Source: Rotaria socialis
Taxonomy: Eukaryota; Rotifera; Eurotatoria; Philodinida; Philodinidae
Length of the DNA: 64,000 bases
Assembly: GCA_905331475.1 (NCBI GenBank)
Contig: CAJNYU010002278.1
Location: 124,001-188,000, forward strand
Reading direction: 5' to 3'
Of the stretch, positions 1 to 12,918 are shown one piece after another. The notes below the pieces were generated by a model. That model was not told where the DNA came from and did not search any database. It worked only from the letters and a program-made list of their open reading frames with translations. Each line of letters opens with the position of its first letter. Positions within the stretch are counted from its first letter, which is position 1. A program made the position numbers and the translations under genes.

Positions 1-137
1 ACTAGATCTATCGGTGTTTTACCACCAGTAAGATGACTGTCGGCGACAGCCAGAGTGCCCGATGGTGCAGCTTTGTAGTAAAATAGATTAAAAGGCTCTT
101 TTATACGGACTAAAATCACAGAAACGCACCAAAACAC

Positions 138-285
138 AGCTCTTACAAGCGGACCGCTCCTTTATCCGAGGCTCTCATAAGCGGACTTTGTCAGCACGTA
201 AAACACTGGAGGAAAAAACAGGGGAATTCGAAAACGGCTCTTAAAAGCGGACCGCTCCCTTATCCGGAGCTCTTATAAGTGAACT
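138..285. repeat. Pair of ~49 bp direct repeats
   Basis: Two near-identical blocks lie at about 138-187 and 237-285. Both run from GCTCTTA(C/A)AAGCGG through ACCGCTCC(T/C)TTATCCG to a second CTCTTATAAG-like half. Each block contains the near-palindrome AGCGGACCGCT and is internally repetitive, because the AAGCGGAC motif recurs at its end. The spacing is about 99 bp. The pattern suggests a minisatellite remnant or the edge of a dispersed element; no coding potential is seen. Confidence 0.6.
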
Positions 286-1902
286 CAACTGTACTATTTA
301 TTGAAATAACTATCGTTATTTGTGAGAAGTATATCGGGCTTGTGTTTCCAGATAATTTACATTTTAAATACATATTGATTGATATAGCACTGTTTTGAGG
401 ATGAGAGTATTTGTAATTTGAATAACTGTCTATAATAATTATGTTATTGCTAGTTACTTTTTCTGGCCTTGTTTTATTCATTTTGTTATACGTGTCACTA
501 AATTAGTGAACAAAAATGTGTTGTTGCAATAAAATGGTTTGACTTTTGACAATTCAGTAAAGTCATGGAATGATATCGACCATAGGTTAAATTTGTTTTT
601 GCATATTATAAGTCGATCTGGTTTACTCATACTACAGATCATAAAAAATACAGAAAACAAACAACTAATATCTCTGTAAGATTTATATGAGGGCTCGTAT
701 ATGTATTTAAATCAATTTAGTCTAGCGCTTCCAGATGTATGTCAATTGAGTTATTGAATATTTCAGTAAAGATTTTAATTCTTGACAATGAATATTAGTT
801 TTTACCTATATCTAGCAACTGGTCGTCGTTTCACTTCGATTGACTACTTTTTAGAAATACATCTGGAATATAAAAAAAATATGCCAATTAAATCAAAAAT
901 TTTCTTACAATAGTGCAACATATCTCAAATAAAGTATTTCAACAATGCACTAGTGAAATAAATTGGAAAAAACAGATATTAAAACTCAATAAGTTTGAGA
1001 CGAAAGAAAGAAATTCTATTCATCTCTTTTAATAGCTACAGATAAATGTATTCACAACAAAAACTATGGTGATCTGAAAGAGCAGAATTCATAATACTAA
1101 AAATTATAGTATAACACCATTGCTGCTATAAGATTCGGGTGAACCCATGCTCTAAATTTGTTGTTTTCAAAACCAGTTCAGAAAATTTGCCAATGGCGGA
1201 ATGCAATAATGATAGACTAGTGATTAGAAAACGACAGTGTGGTTTCAAAAGATTAGCACGCACGTATTGGGAAACAAAAATTACAAGATAGGTTTATACA
1301 GATCGCACGATAACAACAAAGAATCGAGGGCGTGAGTGTGGGTGCCGACGTAGTGGCACCCATATCCACGCGCTCTACAATGGTTTGGTTTTCATTTCAT
1401 AGGTCGTCGTCTATGTCGAATTGCTAGACTTTATGTTACACGTAATCCGTGTCGCCAATGTTCAAAGAAAATGTTTATACGAAGGAATATCCTTCTGGTT
1501 TGGAAGATGTTCGTCAATTGTTTAAATAAGCGAGTATGGAGTTTTTTAAACAAAACATGGAATCGATTCCATTGCTAAGGCTAAATAGATAATTGTATAG
1601 TTTTCTTCAACTTAACGATATTTATAGGAGTAAACATCCAGGTGAAATAATTAAGTAAAACATATAAACTAATTGCACTCAACTAACTTTCTGCATCGAA
1701 AATGATATTTAAGGATCTGAATATTTGTTTCTAATTGCAAAACATGAGTTTAGCAGTGGCTTTCAAAAACTTATGTTTTCTTCATGCTAAAGTTCGATAT
1801 GAAATGAAAAACTAATACAAAATTGATTTTATTAGAGAATCATGCCGCAAAGAAACTTTGAAAAGAGTAATATTTAAGTCATCGATTTTTATTTTAAATA
1901 AC
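286..1902. other. Gene-free stretch
   Basis: AT-rich sequence with only short ORFs that resemble no family. The one structured object seen is a hairpin repeat at 1327-1376, listed separately. No RNA gene or further repeat was recognised. Confidence 0.5.
1327..1376. repeat. Hairpin repeat, copy a (GTGGGTG family)
   Basis: The left arm GAGGGCGTGAGTGTGGGTGCC pairs imperfectly (about 17 of 21) with the complement of the right arm GGCACCCATATCCACGCGCTC across a loop of about 8 nt. The same arm motif, G-rich on the left and its complement on the right, recurs at 35082-35132, 42760-42809 and 45866-45909, so this is a dispersed palindromic family rather than a chance hairpin. Confidence 0.7.
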
Positions 1903-2569
1903 TTAGAATTCCCAACTGAATTTAACGCATAGGACTTCTGCATGATCTTGCTCATATGCTTTAACATATATATCATATTGCCCATCGGGTGCTACCTCAG
2001 GTATTGTACTATTGAATATAATCATTTGTAATGGACCTGGATAAACAGCCAATTTAATTCCGAGATCATCTAATGATCCGAATATTGATGGTAAGGAATA
2101 TCCACGATAAACAATTGTCTTGTCATAATTTCCATATAGAAATGATTCTTTCGCCACACCTGATACATATACTGTTAATAACTGATTTCGTTTTGGTGGC
2201 CATAAATTTGCTTCAACCTTTTCAATCGCTAATTGGTCAGTCCATGTACTACAATTAACCCATTGTAATGGTACATTGGCAACTAAATTAAAAACTAAAT
2301 TTATAAATATTCTTTTGCACTCTTTTGTTTTTGAAATAAAAATGAATCACTTGTTTCATTTTTAATTTCATGTGGTTCCTATTGAAAACTTAATAGCGAC
2401 AATAGCACCCATGCAAAAATATTATCTGTTTCTATTGTCTTTTTTTAAGTGATGACGATTCTAGTAAAACGTCTTTTTTTTCGCAACATTACGTACCGTA
2501 AGAAACATCTCCAACAGTTTTACTTGCCGATGATGGTAATAACAAACTGAGAAAAACTAAGAAAAACAT
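1903..2569 (-). CDS. ML-domain (NPC2/GM2-activator-like) secreted lipid-binding protein
   Basis: Two exons, 2569-2497 and 2282-1903, joined in phase 1, give a 150-residue protein. Exon 1 encodes a signal peptide (MFFLVFLSLLLPSSA). Exon 2 starts with VANVPLQWVNCSTW and ends with YDIYVKAYEQ and LCVKFSWEF, the beta-strand pattern of the MD-2-related lipid-recognition (ML) fold. Length and single-domain layout fit NPC2, GM2-activator and phosphatidylglycerol transfer proteins, which bind a lipid in a hydrophobic pocket, usually in lysosomes or outside the cell. Which lipid is bound cannot be read from the sequence. The start is fixed by the signal peptide and by good splice sites. The gene stands alone on the minus strand, divergent from the phospholipase gene. 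Confidence 0.8.
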
Positions 2570-4181
2570 TTTTTTCCTTTGCAATGCAATAAAATTAACT
2601 TCAGTAACTTTTACTTAGAAAAGAATCAATAACAGATGCACTTATTCTCATTGGGATATTGATTTTCGTCAAACCTAGAAAAGTGTTTGACATATAAATC
2701 ATGTATGAATACTGTATGCAGATTACTTCTAATTATATTGAAGTTGTTTTGAAAATCGTATCATTAGGTACACAGCTTTTGGCAGTTTGTTCTATTAGTG
2801 TATTGTTACTTCAACCAGGATTCGAGAAAAATCTTTAGATTTGATTATCTTCTTCGTCAGAATCAGCGTTTCTACTAAGACTTATTTCGTAAGGGCATAA
2901 ATACTGTCTGCAAAATTATTTGGCGAGAACTTAACTACTATAGTCACATTGCTCAAGACAAATCTTACACTAAATATGCAACAGCTATACTTTAAAATTC
3001 TACTAAGTACGAAAAATTGAACAAGGCATGAGTATTTTAAAAAGCTTTTATTAGTTAACGGTCAGAGAATTCAAGTGAAAGTTAAATATCTTTTATCAAG
3101 ATCCTTAGACAATCGATATATATGTATAACAAAATGTGTAAAACTTGTATCCGTTTTACACTTACAAGAATACATTAGATAAAAGGAGTGATTTCTCTAC
3201 TGAAATGGTTGATTTATGAGTTATGATCAACCTCAATATCATTAATAATGCCATGATATGAGAATCTATTTGTTTGGTTTACTCACACGATCAAGATTAT
3301 CTATTGATATTGATGAACACAGTAGAAGTGTACGAGAAAAGAAACGTTGCCGAAAATAAATACAGATGTACACAATGAAATATGAAAAATCATAGGTGTA
3401 GCAGATTTTTCCTTGGCTTAAACAATATTCATTTAAAAAGATGATTCGTTCAATAAGATAATCTTTGAATAAGTTGGCTATTTTTATTTATTAAAGTCAA
3501 TGGTATAAGTCCTCTTGCATTTGGATGGCTGTTAATAAATTAGCTGATGTTTGACCCGCTGCTATCAAAGAGGTACGGTTTTTAATCGTCAATTGTTTAT
3601 TCAAAGTTTAGCCATGAAAATGCTCAAGTTCAAATGAAAGTATTTACTCGATCAGAAGATTCGCAATTATGTCAAGTTTATTTTAATTACAAATTGATCC
3701 ATATGCATGAAGATTTCTGTGAAAAAAGAAAGATCTATACCTTAACATAATCGTTACAGTCCGATTCATCGAAAAATAGATCGTTTAAACGGAATTTTTC
3801 TTTCATATTCGACTGGGACCGAAAATGATACTGACAAAACACGCTAGGTAGAATTATTCTCTGTCAGACTAGGTTTCCAGGTTTTTTTTGAAAAATCCGA
3901 AAAAATTGACCAATCAAAACACACTTACGCTTTTCACTATATTGTTTTGTTTCATTCAGTCAATAGAGGACTGAGACAAGATTTTATTGGTTAAACATCA
4001 TCTCCTGTCCGATGATTCTGATTCTGATTCATACGATTAGTCTCGTTACTCTTATCTACAGTATTGTTACGACAATGAAATCATCGCATCTTGTGAGCCG
4101 AACTATAAAAAATATAACAAATAGAAACGATTGTTATAAAAAAAAACATTTATATAAGCATATTATTTTTTTTATATTTTT
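2570..4181. other. Intergenic region, nothing recognised
   Basis: AT-rich spacer between two divergent genes that should hold both promoters. No gene or clear repeat was recognised. An open frame begins at 4012 in frame with the phospholipase, but it precedes a strong splice acceptor at 4182-4183 and is treated as upstream intron/leader sequence. Confidence 0.4.
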
Positions 4182-4183
4182 AG
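4182..4183 (+). promoter_or_regulatory. Candidate leader splice acceptor before phospholipase start
   Basis: A long T-rich tract ends in TATATTTTTAG, 23 nt before the ATG at 4207. It fits either a 5'-UTR intron or trans-splicing of a spliced leader, and it favours 4207 over the in-frame ATG at 4012. Confidence 0.5.
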
Positions 4184-4206
4184 CTATCGTGAATTTTTTT
4201 CGACAT

Positions 4207-6588
4207 ATGAATTGCCATTTGTTTCTTCTGTCTTTCATCTATATATTTACTAACATCAACGCAGCTAGTGTTCACTATCCAGTTATATTTATTCCTGGTG
4301 ATGGTGGTTCTCAAATTTGGGCACGATTAAATCGTACACTTCCTCCACCGCATTTCTTTTGTTCACGCCATTCAGATTGGTTTGAATTATGGCTTGATCT
4401 TCGTCTTATTATTCCTGAAGTAATCGATTGTTTCGTTGATAATATGCGTTTACTGTACAATGAAACAACAAAAAAAACATCGAACTTAGAAGGCGTAGAA
4501 ATACAGATTCCTGGTTTTGGAGAAACATCAACTATTGAATATTTTGATGCGTCTGGCTTTTCTTATTCATCCTATTTCGCACCGATAGTACGCAGTCTCG
4601 TTACACTTGGTTATACACGAGGTGTTAATCTGCGTGGAGCTCCGTAAGATACAATTTTTTTTTGACTGAAAAAGAATAAATTTAACCTTTGTTTTTCTCT
4701 CTCTCTCTCTCTCGTATTGTTAGATATGACTTTCGTCGAGGTATCGATGAGCAAGAGGAATTTTTTGTTAACTTTACTAAATTAGTTCAAGATACTTATG
4801 AACTAAATAATCAAACTAAAGTTGTACTTGTAACACATAGTATGGGAGGTTCGTTATCCATTTATTTTCGTTCAATAATCAGAATATCAACTAATGAGAA
4901 TTTATTTAGGTCCATTTGCTTTGTATTGGCTTCATCGACAAACTGAAGAGTTTAAAACGAAATATATTCGTTCAATGGTTAATATTGCTGCACCTTGGGG
5001 TGGTGCTATTAAAGCGCTTCGACTTATGATTAGCGGTGACAATATTGATGTAAGCTTACAAAAGAAAAAAAGAAAACTGATGAGGATATTGTTCGAAATC
5101 ATCGAAAGCTTGTCAAGGACTTTTAATTTATCAAAGAAAGGTTTAAAAGGATATGAGTCTATATCAAGGTTTGACTTACAGATAAAAGTTAATTTCCTAG
5201 TCCCTTGAAGTTTTGTTTTGAGTTGACATCGATGAAATTTACATATTTTATATCATGTCTAGAGATGAGTTACAAGAGAGTTCGTTGTATTTCTCTTTTG
5301 AAATTCAACTAATAACCGTGTGAAATCTCACTTTACTCTTGCTTTAGACGCCCCACCGTGATCTAGGGACGAAAATCTTAACTCTCATCATCGTGGGGGG
5401 TACAAGGTTAATCGAAAAATGAATAGAAATTCATCGCAAAATAAACTCTTAGAATACTATCGACATAAATACTCGTATTGACTTTCATTCGTTTTTCTAG
5501 AAGGCAGTCTAGTTAATATAGCTCAGCGAGTAAGTAAAATGTTTTGAAAGTATCTAGAGTTTCGAAGAAAAATCTTAACATCTCAATCAAAATAGAACCT
5601 ACACTCATGCCATCTAAAGATTTTTTATACGAAAATTTTACACAAAAAAAAATAGGATTAAAAGTTTTGAAAGGGCTTCGGACAATATCCTCATAGGATT
5701 AGAAACCAACCGATGACTTTTTTTTTTACTAAGTTCGACTATTTATTTGTAAAACATACATGAATATTCGATCTTCTATAAAGCAAAAGGATCTAAAATG
5801 AATAGCGAGACAGGAAATCGTGATTTTGTTTTACGTATAAATCAGATGGAAGTGATCGATCGATAGTTATCATCATACTATTATGCAATAGCAATTTACA
5901 CATTTCTCTCTCTCTCTCTCGAATTCTTCTCATTTCACAAATATTTTCTATTCCATGAATCCACATATACATGCCGATTACACACAAAACTCAGTGAACT
6001 AGAAAATGATCTAGCGTTTATTTCGTATTTCAATAAGCAACGAATAAAACCATTTCATCTTGAAATCTTAAGGTGTATGTGGTTTCGCCTTTTCGTGTTC
6101 GTCCTTATCAACGTTCAGCACCTTCAACTGCATTTGTAATGCCAAGTGTAAATTTTTGGAATAAAGATGAAGTCGTTGTTGTTACACCACAACGTAATTA
6201 TACTGTTAATGATTATGAAGCACTCTTTAATGATATTCAATTTCCAACTGGCTATGCTTATTGGTTGAATAATAAAGATTTAGTTCAAGAACAAGATCCG
6301 CCTAAAATTGAATCACATCAAATCTATGGTAGTCAGATGCCAACGCCCGGAGTACTTTTATATGATAATCGTACTTTTCCTGATCTACCACCAGTTGTAT
6401 TGCCCGATAATGGTGATGGTACAGTTAACATAAGAAGTTTACTTGGCTTTAAACATTGGGAAAGTAAACAAAACGAAGATATACATAGTTTAGAGATACC
6501 TGGTGTTGAACATTTAGCTATTCTAAAGCATCCAACAACGATCAATTATGTTACTCAAGTAGTTACTGGCCAATTTGATAAAAACTAG
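4207..6588 (+). CDS. PLA2G15: Lysosomal phospholipase A2 / LCAT-family acyltransferase
   Basis: Four exons (4207-4643, 4724-4848, 4910-5049, 6073-6588) give 405 residues, close to the ~412 of human PLA2G15. An N-terminal signal peptide (MNCHLFLLSFIYIF) precedes the alpha/beta-hydrolase entry YPVIFIPGDGGSQ. The nucleophile motif THSMGG places Ser185; Asp349 lies in DNGDGTVN and His381 in GVEHLAIL, so the triad is complete. The C-terminal half (QRSAPSTAF, YGSQMPTPG) matches the LCAT/PLA2G15 family, which hydrolyses and transacylates phospholipids in lysosomes. The third intron is about 1 kb, unusual next to its ~60-80 bp neighbours, and contains a (CT) tract and a short inverted repeat. An in-frame ATG at 4012 would add 65 residues, but the acceptor at 4182 makes that unlikely. 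Confidence 0.9.
4696..4713. repeat. (CT)n microsatellite in intron 1
   Basis: A pure CT run forms the polypyrimidine tract of the phospholipase intron 1 acceptor, just before the TAG at 4721-4723. Confidence 0.8.
5905..5920. repeat. (TC)n microsatellite
   Basis: A short CT/TC run inside the long third intron of the phospholipase gene. Confidence 0.8.
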
Positions 6589-7238
6589 ACTGATGTTTTT
6601 TATGCGTGTCTATTTGCGGGGATATAAATGTTGATACTATATCAATCTTTTGATTTCCGGTGATTTATGTGTGTGTGTGACATAGAAGAAAAAGAACCGG
6701 TCACATTCTTTAGAGTTTTCTTTTTCTCATATTGACATTCTATAGTGGTTATAACAAAAAACAAAAAAGTAGCCTCATTAGCATAGCTGATTTTCTAAAT
6801 TATCACTTTTTTTGTTTTATCAATATTCTGGTCGATGTAGAAGAGTGAGATAAATATATGCTTGAGTTCAATGAATGAGAAGATTGATGAACGAGAAAGA
6901 ATATCCTAAATTGTCGATTAAATATATATGTTGATAGCGTATATACATTTTCTTCTTCTTCTTCTTCTCCTCCTCTCCTCATCCTCTAACTACATTTTTT
7001 CTCTTATGTCTTGATGAGTTTTGTTTGCATATGGATGAGCAAAGGAAGACATAGTCGTGATGGTGCACGCGTATCATCTTACCGAAAAGAAGGTGTTGAG
7101 CATGTTCTGATGACACCGTCAGCGAGTAATATAAGCTATTGAGAACGGTAATATTCGGCGAGACTGTCGAATTGTTGTATAATCTTACTTTTCTTCTTTA
7201 CTTTAATTTTCATATGTCTTTCAGATGTTATTACAATC
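6589..7238. other. Intergenic region with pyrimidine-rich tract
   Basis: A 650 bp spacer between the phospholipase and myosin genes. A TTCTTCTTC/TCCTCTCC tract lies at about 6951-6985. An acceptor-like CTTTCAG ends at 7224, 14 bp before the myosin ATG, suggesting leader splicing. Confidence 0.4.
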
Positions 7239-10200
7239 ATGTTGACACAGGAACAACAGTTATTTTCATCTATTAAAGATACTATATCGATGGTAGACAA
7301 AAATGATGATCTTGCCAAACTAAGTCTTTTAACAGAAGATATTTTACTTGAACATTTAAAACATCGATATGATAAAAATTTAATTTATGTAAGTATTTAG
7401 AAAACAGAAACGCCAAAGGGAATTTTATGACTTTTGACTATTTAGACTTATCTTGGAGATATTCTTGTTGCAGTTAATCCATTTCAAGAAACAAATCTTT
7501 ATACCACACAAGTAATAATGATAAGAAATGTTTATTTTTTTCCTTATATTTTACTTTTAGATTCGTGATTTTTACAGATATTCGACTGATATTCAGAAGC
7601 CACCACATGTGTATGCGCTTGTCGATCTTGTTTATCGAAATGTTTGCCATGGTATATATAAACAACAATGCTGTGTCATTAGGTGAGATAGAAAAATCAA
7701 AACAATTTGAGTCTATGTGGTTTTCTTTTTTTGTTTTTAAATTTCAGTGGTGAATCAGGTTCAGGAAAAACTGAAAGTACAAAATTATTTTTAAAACAAT
7801 TGATGTATTTATGTGGTGGTAGTTCTCAATTAGAACAACAGATTTTACAAGTAAACATCTACGGTTATATTGAGTTTAGAAATAAAATTATTGTTAATTT
7901 AGGCAACACCATTATTAGAAAGTTTTGGCAATGCACAAACTGTGATGAACAATAATTCAAGTCGTTTTGGAAAATATATTGCTTTGAAATTTATTAATGG
8001 CAAAGGTAAAAACAACAAACGGAACGTCTTATTGAATAAGTATTTTATTTTAGTTGTTGGCGCCCAAATAAGTGATTATCTGTTAGAAAAATCACGTGTG
8101 GTAATACAAAGTCCAGGCGAAAGAAATTTTCATATATTTTATTATCTATTTGATAATCTACCATTGGAAACAAAACAAATCTTGTGCCTTCGAACGAAAC
8201 ATGATTATAAGTAAATTGAAAGAGTGCAAAAAGAAATTTAATTATTTTTATTTGTCTCGTAGATATCTTTTGACGAATCCATCATTAGATGTTCAAAATA
8301 CGACTGCTATGAATTCATTAGATGAAGTTATCAATGCAATGAGCTTGTTAAATTTTACTGATAAAGTACGCATTTTAAAAAATAATGATCCATCGAATAA
8401 TTGTGGAGTATCCAGCAGTGTTCAGACTTCTAAAAAAGGAAATTTTGGAAGTTTTGGAAATTTCAAGTACTTGTGTTCTAAATTGTTTGGTACTTCCCAA
8501 AATTATACAATTTCCGAAATTTCTGAAATTTCCAAAATTCTGTACAAAGCGAAATTTCCGAAATTACAGAAGATTCCGAAATTTCTAAACTTTCAAATAT
8601 TTTCAAAAAATTTTCATTTGCTTTGCTATGTAGTAATCGAGTTGATGGAAGCTTCGGAAATTTCTGTAATTTTCTTTTTCGGAAATCTGAACATACGTCG
8701 GAGTATCAATGTTGATTAACACAGAATTTTTCCTCCGGTGATTGCATCATATTCCCAATTAATTTCTATGTTTATTTAGGAACAACATTCCATGTTTCGC
8801 ATATTGTCTGGTATTTTAACCATTGGTAATCTTGAATTTTCTATTGATGACGAAGGTTTTACACAGCAGACTTCCGATGAAGAAAAAGCTAAAAAGAATC
8901 TTTCCATAATTTCTGTATGTCACAAGAATATTAATTTTAAATGTATAAACTTCACTTTTTTCTTCTTCTTCCAAACTATCTAGAATATGTTTGGCGTTAA
9001 CTCGGATTTAATTATGGAGTGTTTAACAACTATGACAACGTTAACTCGTAATGAAAGAGTGATTCGAAAATTTAGTTTACAGTCAAGCCAAGGTACTTAA
9101 GAAAGAATGATCTGTTGTTGTAGTAAGAAAAACAAAATATATTGTTTATATTAGATGCCCGTGATGCTTTATCAAAACATCTCTACGCTCGATTATTTTC
9201 TTGGCTCATTGGGAAAATAAACGAGACGTTAAACAATCCGTATCCATCTCAATCATATCATCATGTTGTTGAAATTGGTTTATTGGATATTTATGGTAGA
9301 GAAAATAAAGATTCGAGATTAAAAAAATTCAAACTTTATATTTGTCTATTGCAATAGGTTTTGAACATTTTGAATTAAACAGTTTTGAACAATTATGTAT
9401 CAATTTAGCCAATGAACAAATCCAATTTTTTTTCAATCAAGTAAATAGACAAGAAGTTTTGTTTTGTATTTAGTGCATCTTTTTAGCATATATTTCGTAT
9501 GGAAATGACCGAGTATGAAAATGAAGGTATTATCGCTGAACGATTGACATTTACTGACAATCAAACATTATTGGTAAAACAGAATATTAGTAGTTAAATT
9601 ATTCTAATTTCTTTCATTGTTCAAGGAGCTTTTTATGGCTAAACCATTAGGAATACTTTCACTATTAGATGATGAAAGTCGACTTCCAAAAGTAAAAATA
9701 ACACCTTTCGATTTGTTTTAAGAATTATTGAATTTTATTTCGATTAAATTAGGCAACTGATCAGACATTTGTAGAAAAATTAAATTATCGTTTTGGTTCA
9801 AATAAACATGAATGTTATTCAATCAATCGTAATAATAAATATTCATTTACGATTCATCATTATGCTGGCAAAGTTTCGTATTGTGCCTTGGGGTTTTTGG
9901 AAAAAAATCGTGATACACTATCGGATAGTGTTGTTGATATGTTTAAAAATAGTCGTGATGATCTTATACGTTTACTTTTCCATGGAAATCCATCGGATGG
10001 AAGTATCGATTCAAATAAAGGGGTAGGCGTAATGGTAATATGAACGTTTACATTTATTAGAGAATTGTTAAATCATATTGATCGTTCGGTTTTTTCAGCT
10101 TCCTATTTTAACCAGGCGAAAATTGATAGATCTCCATAAAAAATACGCATAGTGACCAGTTATTTATAGGCAAGCATCAGAGTGACTAGAATTTTCTAAT

Positions 10201-12432
10201 AATTTCATATGAAATGGACTTCACTCAAATTGTAAATGTTCCTATGCAGCAGACGAATATTTTATGAATGTGCTTCATAACCCTATCTGATCGTAAGATT
10301 TCTTCATTTTTTTAAGCTTCAACATCGAACAGCAGCCGAAAAAGATGCTCGAAATCGCTTAACAGTTGGTGCTCAATACCGAGTAAATACAACCGTTGAT
10401 ATCACACGCAAATATCTGTCTATTTCGTGTTTGTTTCTTATCTATTTTAGAATTCTTTACAAATTTTAATGGATCGTATGTGTGCGTCACATCCTGTATT
10501 TATGCGTTGCCTTAAGCCTAATCAACAAAAACAAGCATATTTATTTGATGATCCATTTGTTCGTGCACAAGTAAGACGGATTTCAACGAAAGACAATATG
10601 TTTACTTCTTCTATTTGAATCGTTTAGCTTCGTTATTGTGGTATGCTGGAAACAACTCGAATACGTAAAGAAGGTTATTCTGTACGATTGTCTTTTGAAG
10701 AATTCATACAAAAGTATAATATTTACTTTTTGACACTGAATTTCGATTTATTTTATCGATTTGTATCATTTATAGATATGGTCTCCTATCAAAAGCTCGT
10801 CCATCGAATGTACCGTCAATCACCTGTCGTTATATTCTTGAAGAAACACATTTAACTGAATGGCAATTAGGGTAAGAAGAAAAAGGAAAATTTTGAATAA
10901 TCGACGATTATAATCATATTTGTCTAGAAAAACAAAAGTGTTTTTAAAATATTATCATCCGGAAAATTTGGAAAAATTAATGAATAAATATCGGCAAGCA
11001 GCATTACTAATTCAACGAAGTAAATTTTTTACCAAACAATATTTTAATGGTTAATTATTTTTGTTTATCTCTAGGATTTCGGGGCTATGTGGGAAGAAAA
11101 CACTTTAAACAGTTAAAATCAATCTCGCAAATATACAAAGATGAAGTTAACCAATTTTGTGCTAATATTGAAGATATCAACAGCCAAATGATTCAAACAC
11201 TTACTCAACTCGGCGATAAATTTCCAGGTTTGATATCTTTTAGGATTAGTTGGATTTGCCCAAACTCTGTTTTTTTTCGCATATGGGATAATCACTTCCA
11301 CATTTTCGATCATAACATTATGGCAGACCTGAAATTATTTTTCGAGCCAACCAACCACAATATCACTTTTTCCACTAGCGTTCTCATGCATCAGTTTTGA
11401 ATCATATAGAAATTTTATTGTTCATAGGTAAAACAGTACCAAGTGTTAATCCTGAAGATGATCATCGACCTCGTCCGCCAGTTCGTGAAAGTTCACTTAA
11501 TTCTTCATCACAAATTAATAACACTGGATTGGGTGGGAGATATTCTTTACCAACAACGAAAATTGGATCACCACCAACAACACCAACGAGTACATTAACA
11601 ACGAATCAATTAATGGTTGATTATGATTCTTTACTGTCTTATCTAACACTCAAATATGGTTCGCCGGGTGAACGCGAATCTTGTTTAAAGTTGTTTTCGA
11701 TATTTATTTAATTTTCAATGAAAACATTTTTTTTGTTTTTAATATTTAAGATGGTTTCGTGATACACAATATCCATATGTTTGCCATAAGGGAACATTTC
11801 CCAGTTGGTTTCACGGAAATATTACTCGACAGTAAGATAATGAAAAAGAGACGCTGCTTACAAATGAATCACTTTTTTCTTTATAGTCGCGCAGAAGAAT
11901 TATTATCAAAACAGTCAGTTGGTTGTTTCTTAATACGTCTTAGCGAAAGTCGTTTTGGTTTTTCATTATCATTTCGGTGATTAAAAAATTATGAAAATTT
12001 TCTTTTATTTTCTTTCGTTTGTTTTTAGAGCCGAAGATCGATGCCGCCATTATATGATTAATCAATTGAAAAATTTAAAATATAACGTTATTGGTGAAGC
12101 AAAAGTACATAAATCACTTGATGAACTACTTTTATATTATCGGACGGTAAGATTCCGTTAGGCTTTTCTTCAACACTATTTTCCTTCTAATCAATATCTT
12201 CTATTTAGCATGAACTATCAAATTGGGACGGTCATCTAACTGAACCATGTAAAGCTGATTGGTCTCAATATGATCATGAGTCATTAACACCGATTCAAAA
12301 TAATACAAAGAATCATGCTAATTATCATATTAAAAATAGTCCAGCACAATTGCATGTAAATAAAATAAGGATTTCTTTTTTAATTGGCCACTTCATAACG
12401 TAAAATATATATTTTAGAAAGTGACAAAATAG
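7239..12432 (+). CDS. Unconventional myosin with C-terminal SH2 domain
   Basis: About 26 exons (first 7239-7388, last 12418-12432) read as a 1006-residue protein. The motor fills roughly residues 1-715: [14 protein letters not shown]-loop GESGSGKT (114-121), switch [11 protein letters not shown] (163-172), switch II DIYGFE (394-399), and the converter region with [15 protein letters not shown]. One IQ motif ([14 protein letters not shown], about 710-725) follows, then a Ser/Pro/Thr-rich linker. At 876-965 comes an SH2 domain: [15 protein letters not shown], then [10 protein letters not shown] with the phosphotyrosine-binding beta-B arginine at Arg901, and a YYRT end. The motor most resembles class III by memory, but there is no kinase domain. 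Inferred role: an actin motor recruited to tyrosine-phosphorylated partners. The donor after CLK (11690, GTTGTT) is the weakest splice site in the model. One intron (8366-8779) is enlarged by a motif cluster. Confidence 0.88.
8410..8695. repeat. TTCCGAAATTTC-type motif cluster in a myosin intron
   Basis: Within the 414 bp intron 8366-8779, short variants of TTCCGAAATTTC and its complement recur many times in both orientations (for example near 8430, 8510, 8555, 8575 and 8660). The neighbouring introns are 45-80 bp, so this one has been expanded by repeat insertion or growth. Open frames over it are by-products of the repeat. Confidence 0.55.
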
Positions 12433-12918
12433 TCAACCAGAAGAATTGTAGTATGAGATCGAAAAGCTTATTCTACTAACTTGCTTTTAGTGTTACTCTA
12501 ACAGTTGCGTAACGTCTTAATTTTAGAAGGATTTATCAAATTTAAGCTTTCTCGGGAATGACGTTGAAAAGTTATCTTCACTACAGGCCGTGAATATATA
12601 TTAATAATTGATCTTGCTAAAGCAAAACTTTCTTAATTCAATGCAACACGAGAGACCACTAAATATTAAAAGAAAAGATCGTGAATTCATACAAAACTTC
12701 ATGATAAAAGGCCCTTATGGGTATCTTATGATGGTTTTTAGATGAAGTAGTTTGAAAAACATTTTCTTAAAAGCCTTAAAAGTGCTCATGAGAACTAACA
12801 TATTAGAGAATCATAGTATTATATTTCTTTGATTGGACATGCTTTCTAAGTGAAACCTTTTGCTCATGCTTTTCTTGTGCCGACTCATTCCACTGTGAAA
12901 CACACACGACTATCTTGA

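Noticed and set aside
4012-4206. In-frame N-terminal extension of the phospholipase
   Set aside because: A strong T-rich TAG acceptor at 4182 precedes the ATG at 4207, which gives an ideal signal peptide and the family's usual length.
5348-5402. Short inverted repeat CCCCACCGTGAT / ATCATCGTGGGG in the phospholipase intron
   Set aside because: Only about 12 bp arms with no second copy in the window; too little to call an element.
8150-8719. Long frame running past the myosin exon into the intron
   Set aside because: The extension is made by the TTCCGAAATTTC repeat; the conserved myosin chain leaves at 8365 and resumes at 8780.
10023-10316. Possible extra exon in the 294 bp myosin intron
   Set aside because: Joining 10022 to 10317 keeps phase and the expected loop-2 to TVGAQYR order; nothing conserved lies between.
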